Shown: piece by piece, positions 15,687 to 24,620 of the stretch
How positions within the stretch are numbered: the first letter of the stretch is position 1
Layout: every line of letters starts with the position of its first letter
Assembly: GCF_001399675.1 (NCBI RefSeq)
Contig: NZ_LJCO01000085.1
Coordinates: 46,691-110,690 of the forward strand
From: Paenalicyclobacillus ferrooxydans
GTDB taxonomy: Bacteria > Bacillota > Bacilli > Alicyclobacillales > Alicyclobacillaceae
Reading direction: 5' to 3'
Length of the DNA stretch: 64,000 bases
Made by a program: the position numbers and the translations under genes
The notes under the pieces: model-generated
What the model saw: the letters and a program-made list of their open reading frames with translations, nothing else
The model's database searches: none
What the model was told of the DNA's origin: nothing

Positions 15687-18290
15687 ATGAATGTCTGGGA
15701 CTTAATTGTGAAGATTGCCGGGGACGGTCAAAGTCTGCGCGACGATATTGACCAGGATAAAGCAAAGGTCGATGAACTAGACCAGAAGCTAGCTGGCGTT
15801 CGTGACAAGGACGTCTCGTTGAAGGTCAGTACGCAAAGTGCAAAGGACCACATTGACCAGCTCAAGAAAGATATGGACGAACTGAGGCACAAAAGTCTTC
15901 AGATTTTCGTGCGTGACCAAGAAGCGGAGGACAAGCTTTACACATTTAACGCCCACCTACAGGAACTGCAGGACAAGATTCTAAACCTGAACGTCAATGA
16001 TCGGGATGCTAAAGACAAGCTCGACACCATTCGGCTAGAGTCGGAAGACTTGAAGAACGAATTGGAACACATGTTGGTTGGTCTTGAAGATACTGAGGCT
16101 ATCGCTAAGATTGACGACCTGATCCTGCGTTTGGACACGATTCACGACCAAACAGTGACCATCACAGCTAGGCTTGATGACACCGAGGCTAAGCCGAAAT
16201 TTGATGCTCTTCTGCTGAAAGAACAGGAACTTCGACGAGTTTTGATGCAGGTGGATTTTGAAGACGCCGATGTGGTTCTTAAAGTGAAAGAGCTTCAACT
16301 TGAACTTGATAGGATTCACAAAACTGTTTTGACGGTGGACCTTCGGGATGAAGATGCAATCCTCAAGCTCGATGAGTTGGACTTGAAATTAGATGGTGTC
16401 AAGCGACGAATTGACGGTATTAATGCTACTTCGGTGGGAACTAAAGGAAAATTCAGTCTAGGGACCCTTCTCGGGTCGTTGTTTCCTGTAGCCTCCCCGC
16501 TTGCCGCAGATGCAGGGGGCGGTATGTTGGGACTTTTGTCAGCGGCTGCTCCTGGCATGGCAGGAGGGGCTGGATACGCTGCGGTTGCTGGCAGCACACT
16601 GATGCCGGTATTTACTGCTGAGGCATCTCTTAAGACTGCTCAGGCGCAGTACCAGGCTACGCTGAGAAACCCCGCAGCTACGAATGCGCAGAAATTGCAA
16701 GCCCTTCAGGCTGTCCATCAATCGACGGCGAATTTGGACGGCGGTCAAATGCAAGCGCTCGGGCAAGTCCAGCAGTTCGGAACGTTCATGAAGGGATTCG
16801 ACCAGAGTTTTCAGCCGCAGGTCCTGCAGTCGTTCACGAGCGTTTTGCAGCTCCTACAGAATGTGCTCAAGGACCTTGCTCCTGCGATCCACGGGTTTGC
16901 GAGTGGCTTGAACGAGCTTCTGTCTGGAGCGAATAAGGCACTCGGTTCACCTGTGTGGAAATCGTTCTTCAGCTATCTTGGGAGCAACGCGAAGGCGTCT
17001 ATCCTCGCGTTCGGGACCGGCCTAGGTAATATTGCCACAGGCTTTGCATCGTTGCTCATGGCATTTAATCCACTTGCGCGAAGCATGGATGCTGGATGGA
17101 CAAAGATGACGGCGAGTTTTGCGAATTGGGCGGCGAATGTGGTCAAAACGAAAGGATTTCAACAGTTTCTGGACTATGTGAAACAGACAGGTCCTCAGGT
17201 TCTCAGTCTTATTGGGAATCTCGGTTCCATTGTCGTCAAGCTTTTTGAGGCCATGGCGCCAGCTGGGCAAAACCTGCTTACGATGGTGACTGGACTCGCA
17301 AGCCTCGCCAACACGTTGCTAAAGGTAAATCCGCTGATTGGTCAGATAGTCGTCGGCGTTATTCAGATGGTTGCATTCAAGAGCGTGTTAGGATGGGTAT
17401 CTGGCGTTGGGGGAGGATTTACTAAGTTGGGGAAAACTCTCACCTCTACTACTGGGTTCGTTGCTAAGTTGGTAAAGGTGTTCCCTGGCCTCGAGGGTGC
17501 TATGAAGCTCGTCGGTTCGGGCGCGGGATTCCTTGGCAAAGCCTTTACGCTCTTGGGTGGTCCTTGGGGACTTCTCATCGCAGCCATCATCGCGGGAGCA
17601 CTCCTTATCATTGGGCACTGGAAACAGATATCCTCCGAGGCGAAGACGCTATGGCATGATGTATCAGGTTTTTTCTCAAAGCTCGGACAAGACATCGAAC
17701 ATATATGGGGCGGAGTTCTCAAGTGGCTTGACGGGTTATGGCTAAAAATTTCGGCATTCTTCAAGAAATGGGGACCAGACATTCTCATCGCACTGGCTCC
17801 GTTTATTGGGATTCCGCTTACTATCTATCAGCGCTGGGGGCAGATAACTGCTTGGTTCACGAAGCTCTGGGACAGTGTAGTCGGCGGTGTGAAAACCTTT
17901 GCGTCCAACATTCTCAACAACATGGACCAAATCGGGAACAACATCAGCAACTACTTCGCAAAGCTAGGACAAGAGGCACTTACGTGGGGCGAGAACGTAG
18001 TCCATATGGTGGCGAACGGCATCATGTCAGGCATTCACTGGGTCACAAATGCAGTGTCATCCGTAGCGAATTCTATCTCCTCCCTCTTCGGTGTTCATTC
18101 GTCGCAGACTCTGGCGGTATCACCAAGCGTCTCTGCAATGGTAACCGGTTCCGGATCGACAGCTTCGGCGTCACATTCAACTCTGACTGTCACACATCAG
18201 GGGAGCGTGACGGTTGGTGGACTCACACCGAGGGCCGTCCAGCAGGTCAATCAGCAGCTCAATACCCAGCTTCTGCGAAAGATGAGGTGA
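15687..18290 (+). CDS. Tape measure protein
   Basis: 867 aa from ATG 15687 (GGGGTGAG just upstream; an in-frame GTG at 15678 is the alternative). Sets tail length and is threaded inside the tube. Residues about 10-250 are a coiled coil built from about seven degenerate repeats of roughly 31 residues with a core like DxDAxxKLDxLxxxLxxL. A Gly/Ala-rich region follows, several hydrophobic helices (for example GGPWGLLIAAIIAGALLIIG, about 630-650), and a Ser/Thr-rich C-terminus. Largest gene of the tail module. Confidence 0.9.
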   Translation: MNVWDLIVKIAGDGQSLRDDIDQDKAKVDELDQKLAGVRDKDVSLKVSTQSAKDHIDQLKKDMDELRHKSLQIFVRDQEAEDKLYTFNAHLQELQDKILNLNVNDRDAKDKLDTIRLESEDLKNELEHMLVGLEDTEAIAKIDDLILRLDTIHDQTVTITARLDDTEAKPKFDALLLKEQELRRVLMQVDFEDADVVLKVKELQLELDRIHKTVLTVDLRDEDAILKLDELDLKLDGVKRRIDGINATSVGTKGKFSLGTLLGSLFPVASPLAADAGGGMLGLLSAAAPGMAGGAGYAAVAGSTLMPVFTAEASLKTAQAQYQATLRNPAATNAQKLQALQAVHQSTANLDGGQMQALGQVQQFGTFMKGFDQSFQPQVLQSFTSVLQLLQNVLKDLAPAIHGFASGLNELLSGANKALGSPVWKSFFSYLGSNAKASILAFGTGLGNIATGFASLLMAFNPLARSMDAGWTKMTASFANWAANVVKTKGFQQFLDYVKQTGPQVLSLIGNLGSIVVKLFEAMAPAGQNLLTMVTGLASLANTLLKVNPLIGQIVVGVIQMVAFKSVLGWVSGVGGGFTKLGKTLTSTTGFVAKLVKVFPGLEGAMKLVGSGAGFLGKAFTLLGGPWGLLIAAIIAGALLIIGHWKQISSEAKTLWHDVSGFFSKLGQDIEHIWGGVLKWLDGLWLKISAFFKKWGPDILIALAPFIGIPLTIYQRWGQITAWFTKLWDSVVGGVKTFASNILNNMDQIGNNISNYFAKLGQEALTWGENVVHMVANGIMSGIHWVTNAVSSVANSISSLFGVHSSQTLAVSPSVSAMVTGSGSTASASHSTLTVTHQGSVTVGGLTPRAVQQVNQQLNTQLLRKMR

Positions 18291-18294
18291 TACC

Positions 18295-19872
18295 ATGGCA
18301 TTCAAGCCTATATGGTACGTCCTCATTACGCCAGTCGGAGGTACTGCGCAAGATGTGAGTTTCTACGTGAGTGACATGACAGCCTCTGGTGGTGGAGGGT
18401 TGGGCAGCAGCGGCAGTCCTCCAAGTGGGGGCGCTGTCGCTATTGACATCCAAGATTCTACGACAGACCAGGCATCCACATTCTCACTCAACTTGTGGGA
18501 CCACGAGAACACTGGACTGCTTACGCAGTTTGGCATTGGCGACGAGGTTCAAGTCTGGACGGATACCAGGGAATCACAAAGCGACATCACTGAAACAGCA
18601 ACTGTCACAACCGCAGGCATCAGCGTTCCGGTGAAAGCGTGGCTTAGTCTGTCGGACACGTCATTGCAGACGAGTACCAGCGTGGACGGGAAGATGTGGG
18701 GGCCATTCGCGCCGGTTAACCCTGACGGTACAATTCAATCGCCTCCCTACCGCTGGATAAAGGTGAACAGCGGCAGCGCGACAGTCACGTACAAAGCGAT
18801 GCCCAAACGCCTTACAGGGCTCGTCACACAGTACGACACTGGACAGTCTGGTCCCAATTTCAAAGCGATTGCCCTGAGCGGGCAGGACTACACCAGCAAA
18901 ACTATGAACGTGCTCGTCACAGGTGCTTATTTGAACCAGACGTACGACTACATCATTAAGGACATTCTCTCGATTTACTTTCCGGACATCACAACGAATC
19001 ATGTGGAGACTGGCGCCGGAACGGTTGACTACATCTCGTTTCAGTCGAAGGCTGCGTTTGATGCCTTTGGTCAGCTTGCAAACATGGCAGGATGGGACTG
19101 GTATGTGGACGAGAACAAGGACTTCCACTGGTTCAGTGCAGCCGAGAATCCGAATCCGATTGTCCTCACCAACACAGGCGCGAATGCCAACGTGCTTGAG
19201 GGAAGTGTCAAGGTTACCGTTGACGGTACGCAGATGCAGAACAAAATCACGTTCTACGGTGGTTCGTACGAATCATCTGCTCGGACAGAGTCACGCTTGG
19301 GTGACGGTCAAACCACGACCTGGCAATTGACCTATCCAATTGCCAAGTATGTGAGTTACGCGAATGCAAGCCAGCTAACGCCACAGACACCCACCGTCAG
19401 CGTTAACGGCGTCGCCAAAACTGTGGGGCAAGACGGTATCGACACCGGCATGGACTTTTACATTTCGACCGGCCAGAACTATATCACCCAGGCTCAGGGA
19501 GCTACGCCACTGGCATCCGGAGACGTGCTGACTGTCACATACACGTATTGGATTCCACTTATCATTCAACAGCAGGTGGACGCGTCTATTGCCCAGTTCG
19601 GGGTCTTTGAGGGAGCCATGACCGATTCATCCCAGACGAATACCGCGACGGCGGTGGCTATGGTGCAAGGTCAGCTACAACAACATGCGTGGCCCATCGT
19701 GTACGCCGCTTGCGATAGTTGGGAGCCGACCTTTGCGAGTGGCCAAAACGTACAGTTCAACCTACCAGACCACGGCCTCAACGATCAATGGATGCGGGTA
19801 ACACAAGTTCATCATCAGATGTCGAGTGAAGACTACATCGTAACTGTAACTGGTTACGGTCAGCAGGCGTGA
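18295..19872 (+). CDS. Tail hub / baseplate protein
   Basis: 525 aa, ATG 18295 after GAGGTGAT. Beta-rich throughout. The part YTSKTMNVLVTGAYLNQTYD, KDILSIYFPDI, FDAFGQLANMAGWDWYVDEN, KDFHWF is the pattern of phage tail hub (gp27/Tal-type) proteins, in which a local Trp-rich strand pair forms the hub barrel. No separate distal tail protein lies between it and the tape measure. It probably closes the tail tip and anchors the fibres encoded next. Confidence 0.7.
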   Translation: MAFKPIWYVLITPVGGTAQDVSFYVSDMTASGGGGLGSSGSPPSGGAVAIDIQDSTTDQASTFSLNLWDHENTGLLTQFGIGDEVQVWTDTRESQSDITETATVTTAGISVPVKAWLSLSDTSLQTSTSVDGKMWGPFAPVNPDGTIQSPPYRWIKVNSGSATVTYKAMPKRLTGLVTQYDTGQSGPNFKAIALSGQDYTSKTMNVLVTGAYLNQTYDYIIKDILSIYFPDITTNHVETGAGTVDYISFQSKAAFDAFGQLANMAGWDWYVDENKDFHWFSAAENPNPIVLTNTGANANVLEGSVKVTVDGTQMQNKITFYGGSYESSARTESRLGDGQTTTWQLTYPIAKYVSYANASQLTPQTPTVSVNGVAKTVGQDGIDTGMDFYISTGQNYITQAQGATPLASGDVLTVTYTYWIPLIIQQQVDASIAQFGVFEGAMTDSSQTNTATAVAMVQGQLQQHAWPIVYAACDSWEPTFASGQNVQFNLPDHGLNDQWMRVTQVHHQMSSEDYIVTVTGYGQQA

Positions 19873-19881
19873 GGTGATGAT

Positions 19882-20097
19882 ATGCGACTGATACCGCCCA
19901 GGCAAACCGATGTGATTGCCGCTTTAGCTTCTCGTGTGTCTGCACTTGAAGGAGCTGCTTATAACACCAATAGCATTGTGTCGATGTTCAAGCTTTTTAC
20001 AGAGACACCTACTGCCACTGACACCTTTACGATTTCTACACACACCTATCATGTATGTGGCACTACTACTATCTGCGGCCCGAATGAAATTTTGTAG
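19882..20097 (+). CDS. Small tail-region protein (71 aa)
   Basis: 71 aa, ATG 19882 after GAGGTGATG. A short helical start (DVIAALASRVSALEGAAYNT) could form a coiled coil; the C-terminus holds two cysteines (HVCGTTTICGP). No family recognised. It is the last gene before a hairpin terminator. Confidence 0.55.
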   Translation: MRLIPPRQTDVIAALASRVSALEGAAYNTNSIVSMFKLFTETPTATDTFTISTHTYHVCGTTTICGPNEIL

Positions 20098-20112
20098 CGT
20101 CGCTGCCTAAAG

Positions 20113-20149
20113 TGCCCCTGACTATGCTGAGTGCATAAGGGGGCATTTT
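20113..20149 (+). terminator. Terminator-like hairpin before fibre genes
   Basis: TGCCCCT (20113-20119) pairs with AGGGGCA within 20138-20145, then TTTT. The G-run of the right arm lies 5 to 12 bases before the GTG at 20151, so it may also serve as that gene's ribosome site. Confidence 0.5.
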
Positions 20150-20150
20150 C

Positions 20151-20690
20151 GTGTTTCGTGAATTTCCGCAAGCCTATGGTCATGTCCGTCTGAAGACGTG
20201 GGACGAGTGGGCGAATGAGTATATCAAGCGTTCTTGGTATGTTGGGGGCAACCTGAACGAAGCTATCCAGCGCGCCGAACGGGACGGCTTCAAGCCTCGT
20301 ATCCGATACGATGACCATAACCTTGTAGAGGACAATGGATTCGGCTTAATTCTCGCGTTGCTTGGAAACACAGCTGGCGCGACCGGACTCCAATACGTTG
20401 CTCTCGGACAGTCGAACACAGCACCAACCGGAGTCGAGACGGAGTTACCTGATGAACAAATACGAATTGCAATCTCATCGAGTTCGATAGCAAACAACCA
20501 ACTGACCGTTACCGGCTACTTTGACACTGACCAGGCAAACGTCCTACTCGGGAGCGCTGCGTTGTTCGGGAACGGCGCGACGGACGTGGCGAACAGCGGG
20601 ACCATCTATAGCTATGTAACGTATCAACAATTTACCAAGAACAACTTGGAGAGCCTGACCGCTCAGTGGGCTCTCGGGTTCACGAGGTAG
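20151..20690 (+). CDS. Tail fibre-associated protein
   Basis: 179 aa from GTG 20151. The N-terminal 50 residues are amphipathic (KTWDEWANEYIKRSWYVGGN), the rest beta-rich with LQYVALGQSNTAPTGVETEL and DEQIRIAISSS, a pattern seen in phage proteins that attach fibres. It precedes a fibre gene. Specific role not known. Confidence 0.55.
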   Translation: MFREFPQAYGHVRLKTWDEWANEYIKRSWYVGGNLNEAIQRAERDGFKPRIRYDDHNLVEDNGFGLILALLGNTAGATGLQYVALGQSNTAPTGVETELPDEQIRIAISSSSIANNQLTVTGYFDTDQANVLLGSAALFGNGATDVANSGTIYSYVTYQQFTKNNLESLTAQWALGFTR

Positions 20691-20705
20691 AGAGGAGGGG
20701 CATGG

Positions 20706-21719
20706 ATGCCATACAACAAGACGACTTGGGATGACGATACAACACCTTTGTCTGCTAGCAATATGAACCACCTCGAGACGCAGTACGACGAGGCGATTGC
20801 AGATATCACAACAGAGCCGCAGGTATACTCTGCACTACAATCGTTTGAAGGTGGTTTTGGTGGAAACGCAATAATTACTCAAAATGGTGCGGTCTCTGAT
20901 CAATATCTAGGTGGATTCGTCGAGTACAATGGTGCTTCTGCCACCACACTTACATTGCCTGACCCAACCGTCAACGGCGGCAAATCGATAACGATATGGA
21001 GTAATGGAACGCAACTTACGCTATCAACGCTGAAAGGTTCATTTTATGGAGTGGGAGTATCTGCTTCGACTACGATGCCTGTAGCCGATCAGCAGACTTT
21101 GATCCTTTTGTCGGACGGGTATAACTGGATCGTCGTAGGTGGATCTAATTCATTTCTCCGTACAGACAGTGGAGCACCAAATCAACAAACCGTTCAGAAT
21201 TCGGTGTCATTCAAGTCAAACATTTTTCCGAATGCGATAGGTTTGACAGATTCATCGGGAAACATAACTGGATGGTTGTTGCCACAGTCAGGCGGTGGTT
21301 GGTATTTCGCCAACAAAGCCAACAGCGCATCTACACTTGCAATGACGGATACTGGTGACATGACCGTAGCCAACAACATAACAGCGGCAGGGAGTATCAA
21401 TGGCACTGGCCCGGGGCACATCAGCTACTCAAACACATACACCACGTCCACTAGCGAGAGCGTAACGATTACGATCAGTGGCCTGAATGCGGGTGCCTCG
21501 GCATATGCGTTGGCCATTACTGGTTTGGGCAACTATCCGAATCAGGTGGTTGTTGGAAATGGTTCAAGTTGGACGAGCAACGGCGGTACGTCTTACGGAG
21601 ATCCAGAGGCCACGATTTCGAGCATCGACTTATCTGGCGGCACATTGACTATCGTAATTGGTTTGGGTGTAAGCGGAGCATCTACTTTCAATATTGGCGT
21701 GGAAGGGATGGTGCTATAG
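20706..21719 (+). CDS. Tail fibre / receptor-binding protein
   Basis: 337 aa, ATG 20706 after GAGGAGGGG. The N-terminus YNKTTWDDDTTPLSASNMNH, LETQYDEAI is a recurrent anchor in Gram-positive phage fibres. The body is Gly/Ser/Thr/Asn-rich beta structure, and the C-terminus (TISGLNAGASAYALAITGLG) resembles a small trimeric tip. It is likely to contact the host surface. Confidence 0.65.
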   Translation: MPYNKTTWDDDTTPLSASNMNHLETQYDEAIADITTEPQVYSALQSFEGGFGGNAIITQNGAVSDQYLGGFVEYNGASATTLTLPDPTVNGGKSITIWSNGTQLTLSTLKGSFYGVGVSASTTMPVADQQTLILLSDGYNWIVVGGSNSFLRTDSGAPNQQTVQNSVSFKSNIFPNAIGLTDSSGNITGWLLPQSGGGWYFANKANSASTLAMTDTGDMTVANNITAAGSINGTGPGHISYSNTYTTSTSESVTITISGLNAGASAYALAITGLGNYPNQVVVGNGSSWTSNGGTSYGDPEATISSIDLSGGTLTIVIGLGVSGASTFNIGVEGMVL

Positions 21720-22577
21720 ATGATCTACATGGCTATCGATGCAAACAGAAAAATCGGAGAGCGTTTGAAAGCAACATTGACAGCAACCCCAACTTGGGCG
21801 ACGAACACATTCGAGGATGCTGACGCGGATGCGCTCAAGGCGTTCAACGACGCAGCACATTATACCTACGACTCGACATCGCAGACATGGACGTATATGC
21901 CACCCACGACACAAGAGCAGTTCCAACAATCGCAATCCGCCAAGTTCGCATGGCTCGAATCTGCCGTCTCCGCCAAGGTGGCGGCAGGGTTCCCCTCTTC
22001 TGCTGATAGTACACAACGGTACTATGCCATCGCAGGGGTAGATGCTACAGGTATGACACCGATGCAAAAGTGGACAAGCGTGCTCACCATGATTGCAGCG
22101 GGACTTGGTGAGGATAGTTACACCATTAAGGACATGAACGGCGACATGGTCACACTCACGCAAGCGCAGTATAAACAGTTTGCCGCGGATGGGCAGAAGT
22201 TTATGAACAAGACCATCGAAGCGACATCATGGACGAAAGAGGCACAAATCAAGGCGTGTACAACAGAGGCCCAGCTCGAAACGATTGGTTGGCCGAATCC
22301 TAAGCCGCCGTCGGTTCCACAAGGTTTGACCGGCACAGCAGGTACCGGGGAAGTCACACTGACCTGGACTGCAAACACGGACGTAACAATGATTGACGGA
22401 GGCGGCTATAACATTTACCAAGACGGTACGAAGGTTAATACGGCGCTTGCCACAAGCACGACTTATACGGGAACAGGATTGACGAGCGGGACGAGTTACA
22501 GTTTCGCCATCAGCGCAGTGGATACAGATGGGAATGAATCAGCACAGAGCACAGCGGTTGCTGTGACCCCTAATTAG
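21720..22577 (+). CDS. Tail protein with C-terminal fibronectin type III domain
   Basis: 285 aa, starting next to the previous stop. The middle (about 80-190) resembles DUF4376-like phage fibre domains (YKQFAADGQKFMNKTIEATS, WTKEAQIKACTTEAQLETIG). Residues about 198-285 form a fibronectin type III module (PSVPQGLTGTAGTGEVTLTW ... YNIYQDGTKV ... SGTSYSFAISAVDTDGNES). FnIII domains in phage tails probably bind carbohydrate or protein weakly. A strong terminator follows. Confidence 0.68.
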   Translation: MIYMAIDANRKIGERLKATLTATPTWATNTFEDADADALKAFNDAAHYTYDSTSQTWTYMPPTTQEQFQQSQSAKFAWLESAVSAKVAAGFPSSADSTQRYYAIAGVDATGMTPMQKWTSVLTMIAAGLGEDSYTIKDMNGDMVTLTQAQYKQFAADGQKFMNKTIEATSWTKEAQIKACTTEAQLETIGWPNPKPPSVPQGLTGTAGTGEVTLTWTANTDVTMIDGGGYNIYQDGTKVNTALATSTTYTGTGLTSGTSYSFAISAVDTDGNESAQSTAVAVTPN

Positions 22578-22607
22578 CGTCGCTGTACCCAATCACATAT
22601 CAGACGA

Positions 22608-22636
22608 TGGACTCGTGGAGACGCGGGTCCATTTTT
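22608..22636 (+). terminator. Intrinsic terminator separating tail and lysis regions
   Basis: TGGACTCGTG (22608-22617) pairs with CGCGGGTCCA (22622-22631), including two G-T pairs, across a GAGA tetraloop, then TTTTT. A good rho-independent terminator. Confidence 0.8.
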
Positions 22637-22652
22637 GTTTGGGGGTGAGACC

Positions 22653-23135
22653 ATGTTAAATCCGGGAGACCTGGTATTCGTTCGAGGATATCTGAGGAGT
22701 CCGGTCGATGATGCGATAAAACTCGGTGAAACGCTGTTGGACAAGCGGTCGTTCGATACGAACTACGTCCATGTCGCCGTGTACGTCGGGGGTAACACAG
22801 TAATGGAGGCGCAGGGCTTACGCAAGTCAGGCCCTGCCAACATCGGCGACTATACCGGCGACTACGACATTGGGCACATCACGATGACATATGAGCAGCG
22901 CCAACAGTTTCTTGCAGCTCTCCAAAAGGAGAACAACTTGCCATATGACTGGCTCGGCATCTTCTGGCTCGCAGTCAAGGCACTCACAGGGTACGACCAA
23001 AAGTACCGCGAACACCGGCGAAGGTATTGCAGTAAATACGTGGGTTGGGCCCTCTGGCGTGCAGGTATATCCGTAAACGATGAGACTCCAGAATCCTTAG
23101 CCCACGATGCCAGGGTGACGATTGAGAAGAGTTAG
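22653..23135 (+). CDS. Permuted papain-like (NlpC/P60 / YiiX type) hydrolase
   Basis: 160 aa, ATG 22653 after GGGGGTGAGA. The order is that of permuted NlpC/P60 enzymes: the His comes first (TNYVHVAVYVGGNTVMEAQG, about residues 35-55) and the Cys later (RRRYCSKYVGWALWRAG, about 125-140), with GDLVF near the start. Such proteins cleave amide or ester bonds, possibly in the cell wall or in lipids. First gene of the lysis region; it could be a second wall enzyme or a tail-tip hydrolase. Confidence 0.72.
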   Translation: MLNPGDLVFVRGYLRSPVDDAIKLGETLLDKRSFDTNYVHVAVYVGGNTVMEAQGLRKSGPANIGDYTGDYDIGHITMTYEQRQQFLAALQKENNLPYDWLGIFWLAVKALTGYDQKYREHRRRYCSKYVGWALWRAGISVNDETPESLAHDARVTIEKS

Positions 23136-23147
23136 GAGCGTGGGCAA

Positions 23148-23444
23148 GTGGGACAAGAAAACCAAGAAGCGAGGTTGGCAGTTGCAGTCAATGACATCGA
23201 GTGGATCAAGGATTCCCAACGTTCTACCAATCGCGGTATCGAACAGCTGCAGACCACCTTAACGCAATACATGAAAGAACAGGATGACCGCTCAGAAAAG
23301 TTCGCCACAAAAGAAGAACTCAGCATCGTACGACGAGACGTCACGAAGCTCAAGGAATGGCGGTGGAAGGTCGGGGGAGGTCTGGCTGCGTTGTCATTTT
23401 TGATGGGGCTTGCCGCCGAGGCCTTGAGGTCATGGAAGGGGTGA
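23148..23444 (+). CDS. XhlA-like holin-associated membrane protein
   Basis: 98 aa from GTG 23148. Residues 1-65 are a charged coiled coil (AVNDIEWIKDSQRSTNRGIE, LTQYMKEQDDRSEKF), then a C-terminal membrane helix (GGGLAALSFLMGLAAEALRSW). This is the layout of the hemolysin XhlA family, which works with holins in Bacillus prophages. Its place after a wall hydrolase agrees. Confidence 0.7.
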   Translation: MGQENQEARLAVAVNDIEWIKDSQRSTNRGIEQLQTTLTQYMKEQDDRSEKFATKEELSIVRRDVTKLKEWRWKVGGGLAALSFLMGLAAEALRSWKG

Positions 23445-23448
23445 GCAA

Positions 23449-23889
23449 ATGAGTAAAGGTCTTCATTTCAATCCGGAAGAAGAAGCAGAGTTCCAAGAGA
23501 TGGTCAAGTTTCATCCTCGCGGATTCAGTGAATGGATGGGTGTGAAAGCCGATAGGGTTGCGAACACCATTTGGATGTTTTTCTTCCTGCTCCTGTTCAG
23601 CCTGGTCAGCTACATCTTTCTAAAGCCCGTTCTGAATCAAATGTTGTTCTTGTCGAATACGTACCAGTTGGTGGCGCTCCCGGTGTTAGGCATTGCGACA
23701 GGCCTCTCGATGCTCATCATCCTACGGTTCCTCTTCCGAATTCTGCTTGAGATTCGAGCCGAATTCCAAGAGTTAAAGCAAATGCACCGTGAGCAAAGGG
23801 CGTCCTATAAAGAACGTGATGAGAAGTTGAATCGAATACTCGAGCGGATCGAGGGAGGTGAGCATTGTGTCAGCAGAAGTCGGTCTTAA
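23449..23889 (+). CDS. Two-helix membrane protein, possible holin
   Basis: 146 aa, ATG 23449. Two long hydrophobic segments (about 40-62, TIWMFFFLLLFSLVSYIFLK, and about 73-97) are followed by a highly charged coiled coil (FQELKQMHREQRASYKERDE). The topology would suit a class II holin or an inner-membrane partner. No named family. Its end overlaps the following nuclease gene. Confidence 0.5.
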   Translation: MSKGLHFNPEEEAEFQEMVKFHPRGFSEWMGVKADRVANTIWMFFFLLLFSLVSYIFLKPVLNQMLFLSNTYQLVALPVLGIATGLSMLIILRFLFRILLEIRAEFQELKQMHREQRASYKERDEKLNRILERIEGGEHCVSRSRS

Positions 23890-24361
23890 AGTGGCTACGT
23901 ATTTCAGCCCAGATGACGACACACAACGGGTCTTTTTAGACTTCATCAGACAAGCACGGAGTCAGTTGCGAATCGCCATCTATGGACTGCACCTGCCCCC
24001 TCTGATTGATGAGTTGGTCAATCTTCATCGGAGCGGTGTGGATGTGGCACTCGTTATCGATCATACCCAAGCCCGTGGAAAGTATGAGCGTCCAGAAGTA
24101 GAGCAACTGCGTGCCGCGGGTGTTCAACTCCTCCAGGGCACGAGTGAGAAACACCACATCATGCACCACAAGTTTGCTGTGCGGGATGGTGTCTCCGTGC
24201 TCTCGGGGTCCTGGAACTTCAGCGAGTCCGCTAGCCTCGAGTCCAACTACTTTGATGTGGTCGACTCTGATGTTCGCGCGCAGCTGTTTCTCTCGAAGTG
24301 GCAGGAAATATGGGACTGGGTATCATCGCATGAGCAGAAATACCAGGAGGTGTCCAAATGA
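23867..24361 (+). CDS. Phospholipase D-like (HKD) nuclease, single motif
   Basis: 164 aa from GTG 23867, 5 bases after GGGAGGTGAG (an in-frame GTG at 23858 is less well placed). It has one HKD motif, HHKFAVRDG (about residues 100-108), followed by SGSWNFSES, as in Nuc-type bacterial endonucleases that dimerise to form one active site. No signal peptide is seen, so it probably acts in the cytoplasm. It is unusual inside a lysis cassette and might degrade host DNA, but lipid cleavage cannot be excluded. Confidence 0.75.
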   Translation: MSAEVGLKVATYFSPDDDTQRVFLDFIRQARSQLRIAIYGLHLPPLIDELVNLHRSGVDVALVIDHTQARGKYERPEVEQLRAAGVQLLQGTSEKHHIMHHKFAVRDGVSVLSGSWNFSESASLESNYFDVVDSDVRAQLFLSKWQEIWDWVSSHEQKYQEVSK

Positions 24362-24615
24362 AGGCAAGCGTAGGAAGAATTGTGCATTACGTGCTCATGG
24401 ACCGCTACGGATACGAGCAACATAGGCCGGCTATTGTCGTCCGGAATTGGTCGGACGAAGGCAACCCGAACGAGGATATGGTGCAACTCCAAGTAATCAC
24501 GGACGGAACGAATGACGGAACCCAGTACGCAAGTGGCCTCTATTGGGCGACCTCAGTCCATCAGGATGAGGATATGAAGCGTGTAGGTACCTGGCATTGG
24601 CCGGAGAGGGAGTAG
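24358..24615 (+). CDS. Small phage protein (85 aa)
   Basis: 85 aa, ATG 24358 overlapping the stop of the nuclease (ATGA). Beta-rich with Trp and Tyr (GRIVHYVLMDRYGYEQHRPA, QLQVITDGTNDG, LYWATSVHQDED). Short proteins of this look occur beside phage lysins; I cannot name the family or function. Confidence 0.55.
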   Translation: MKASVGRIVHYVLMDRYGYEQHRPAIVVRNWSDEGNPNEDMVQLQVITDGTNDGTQYASGLYWATSVHQDEDMKRVGTWHWPERE

Positions 24616-24620
24616 CATCC

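Noticed and set aside
23858..23866. GTG 23858 as the start of the HKD nuclease
   Set aside because: This GTG lies within the GGGAGGTGAG ribosome site itself; GTG 23867 has proper spacing.
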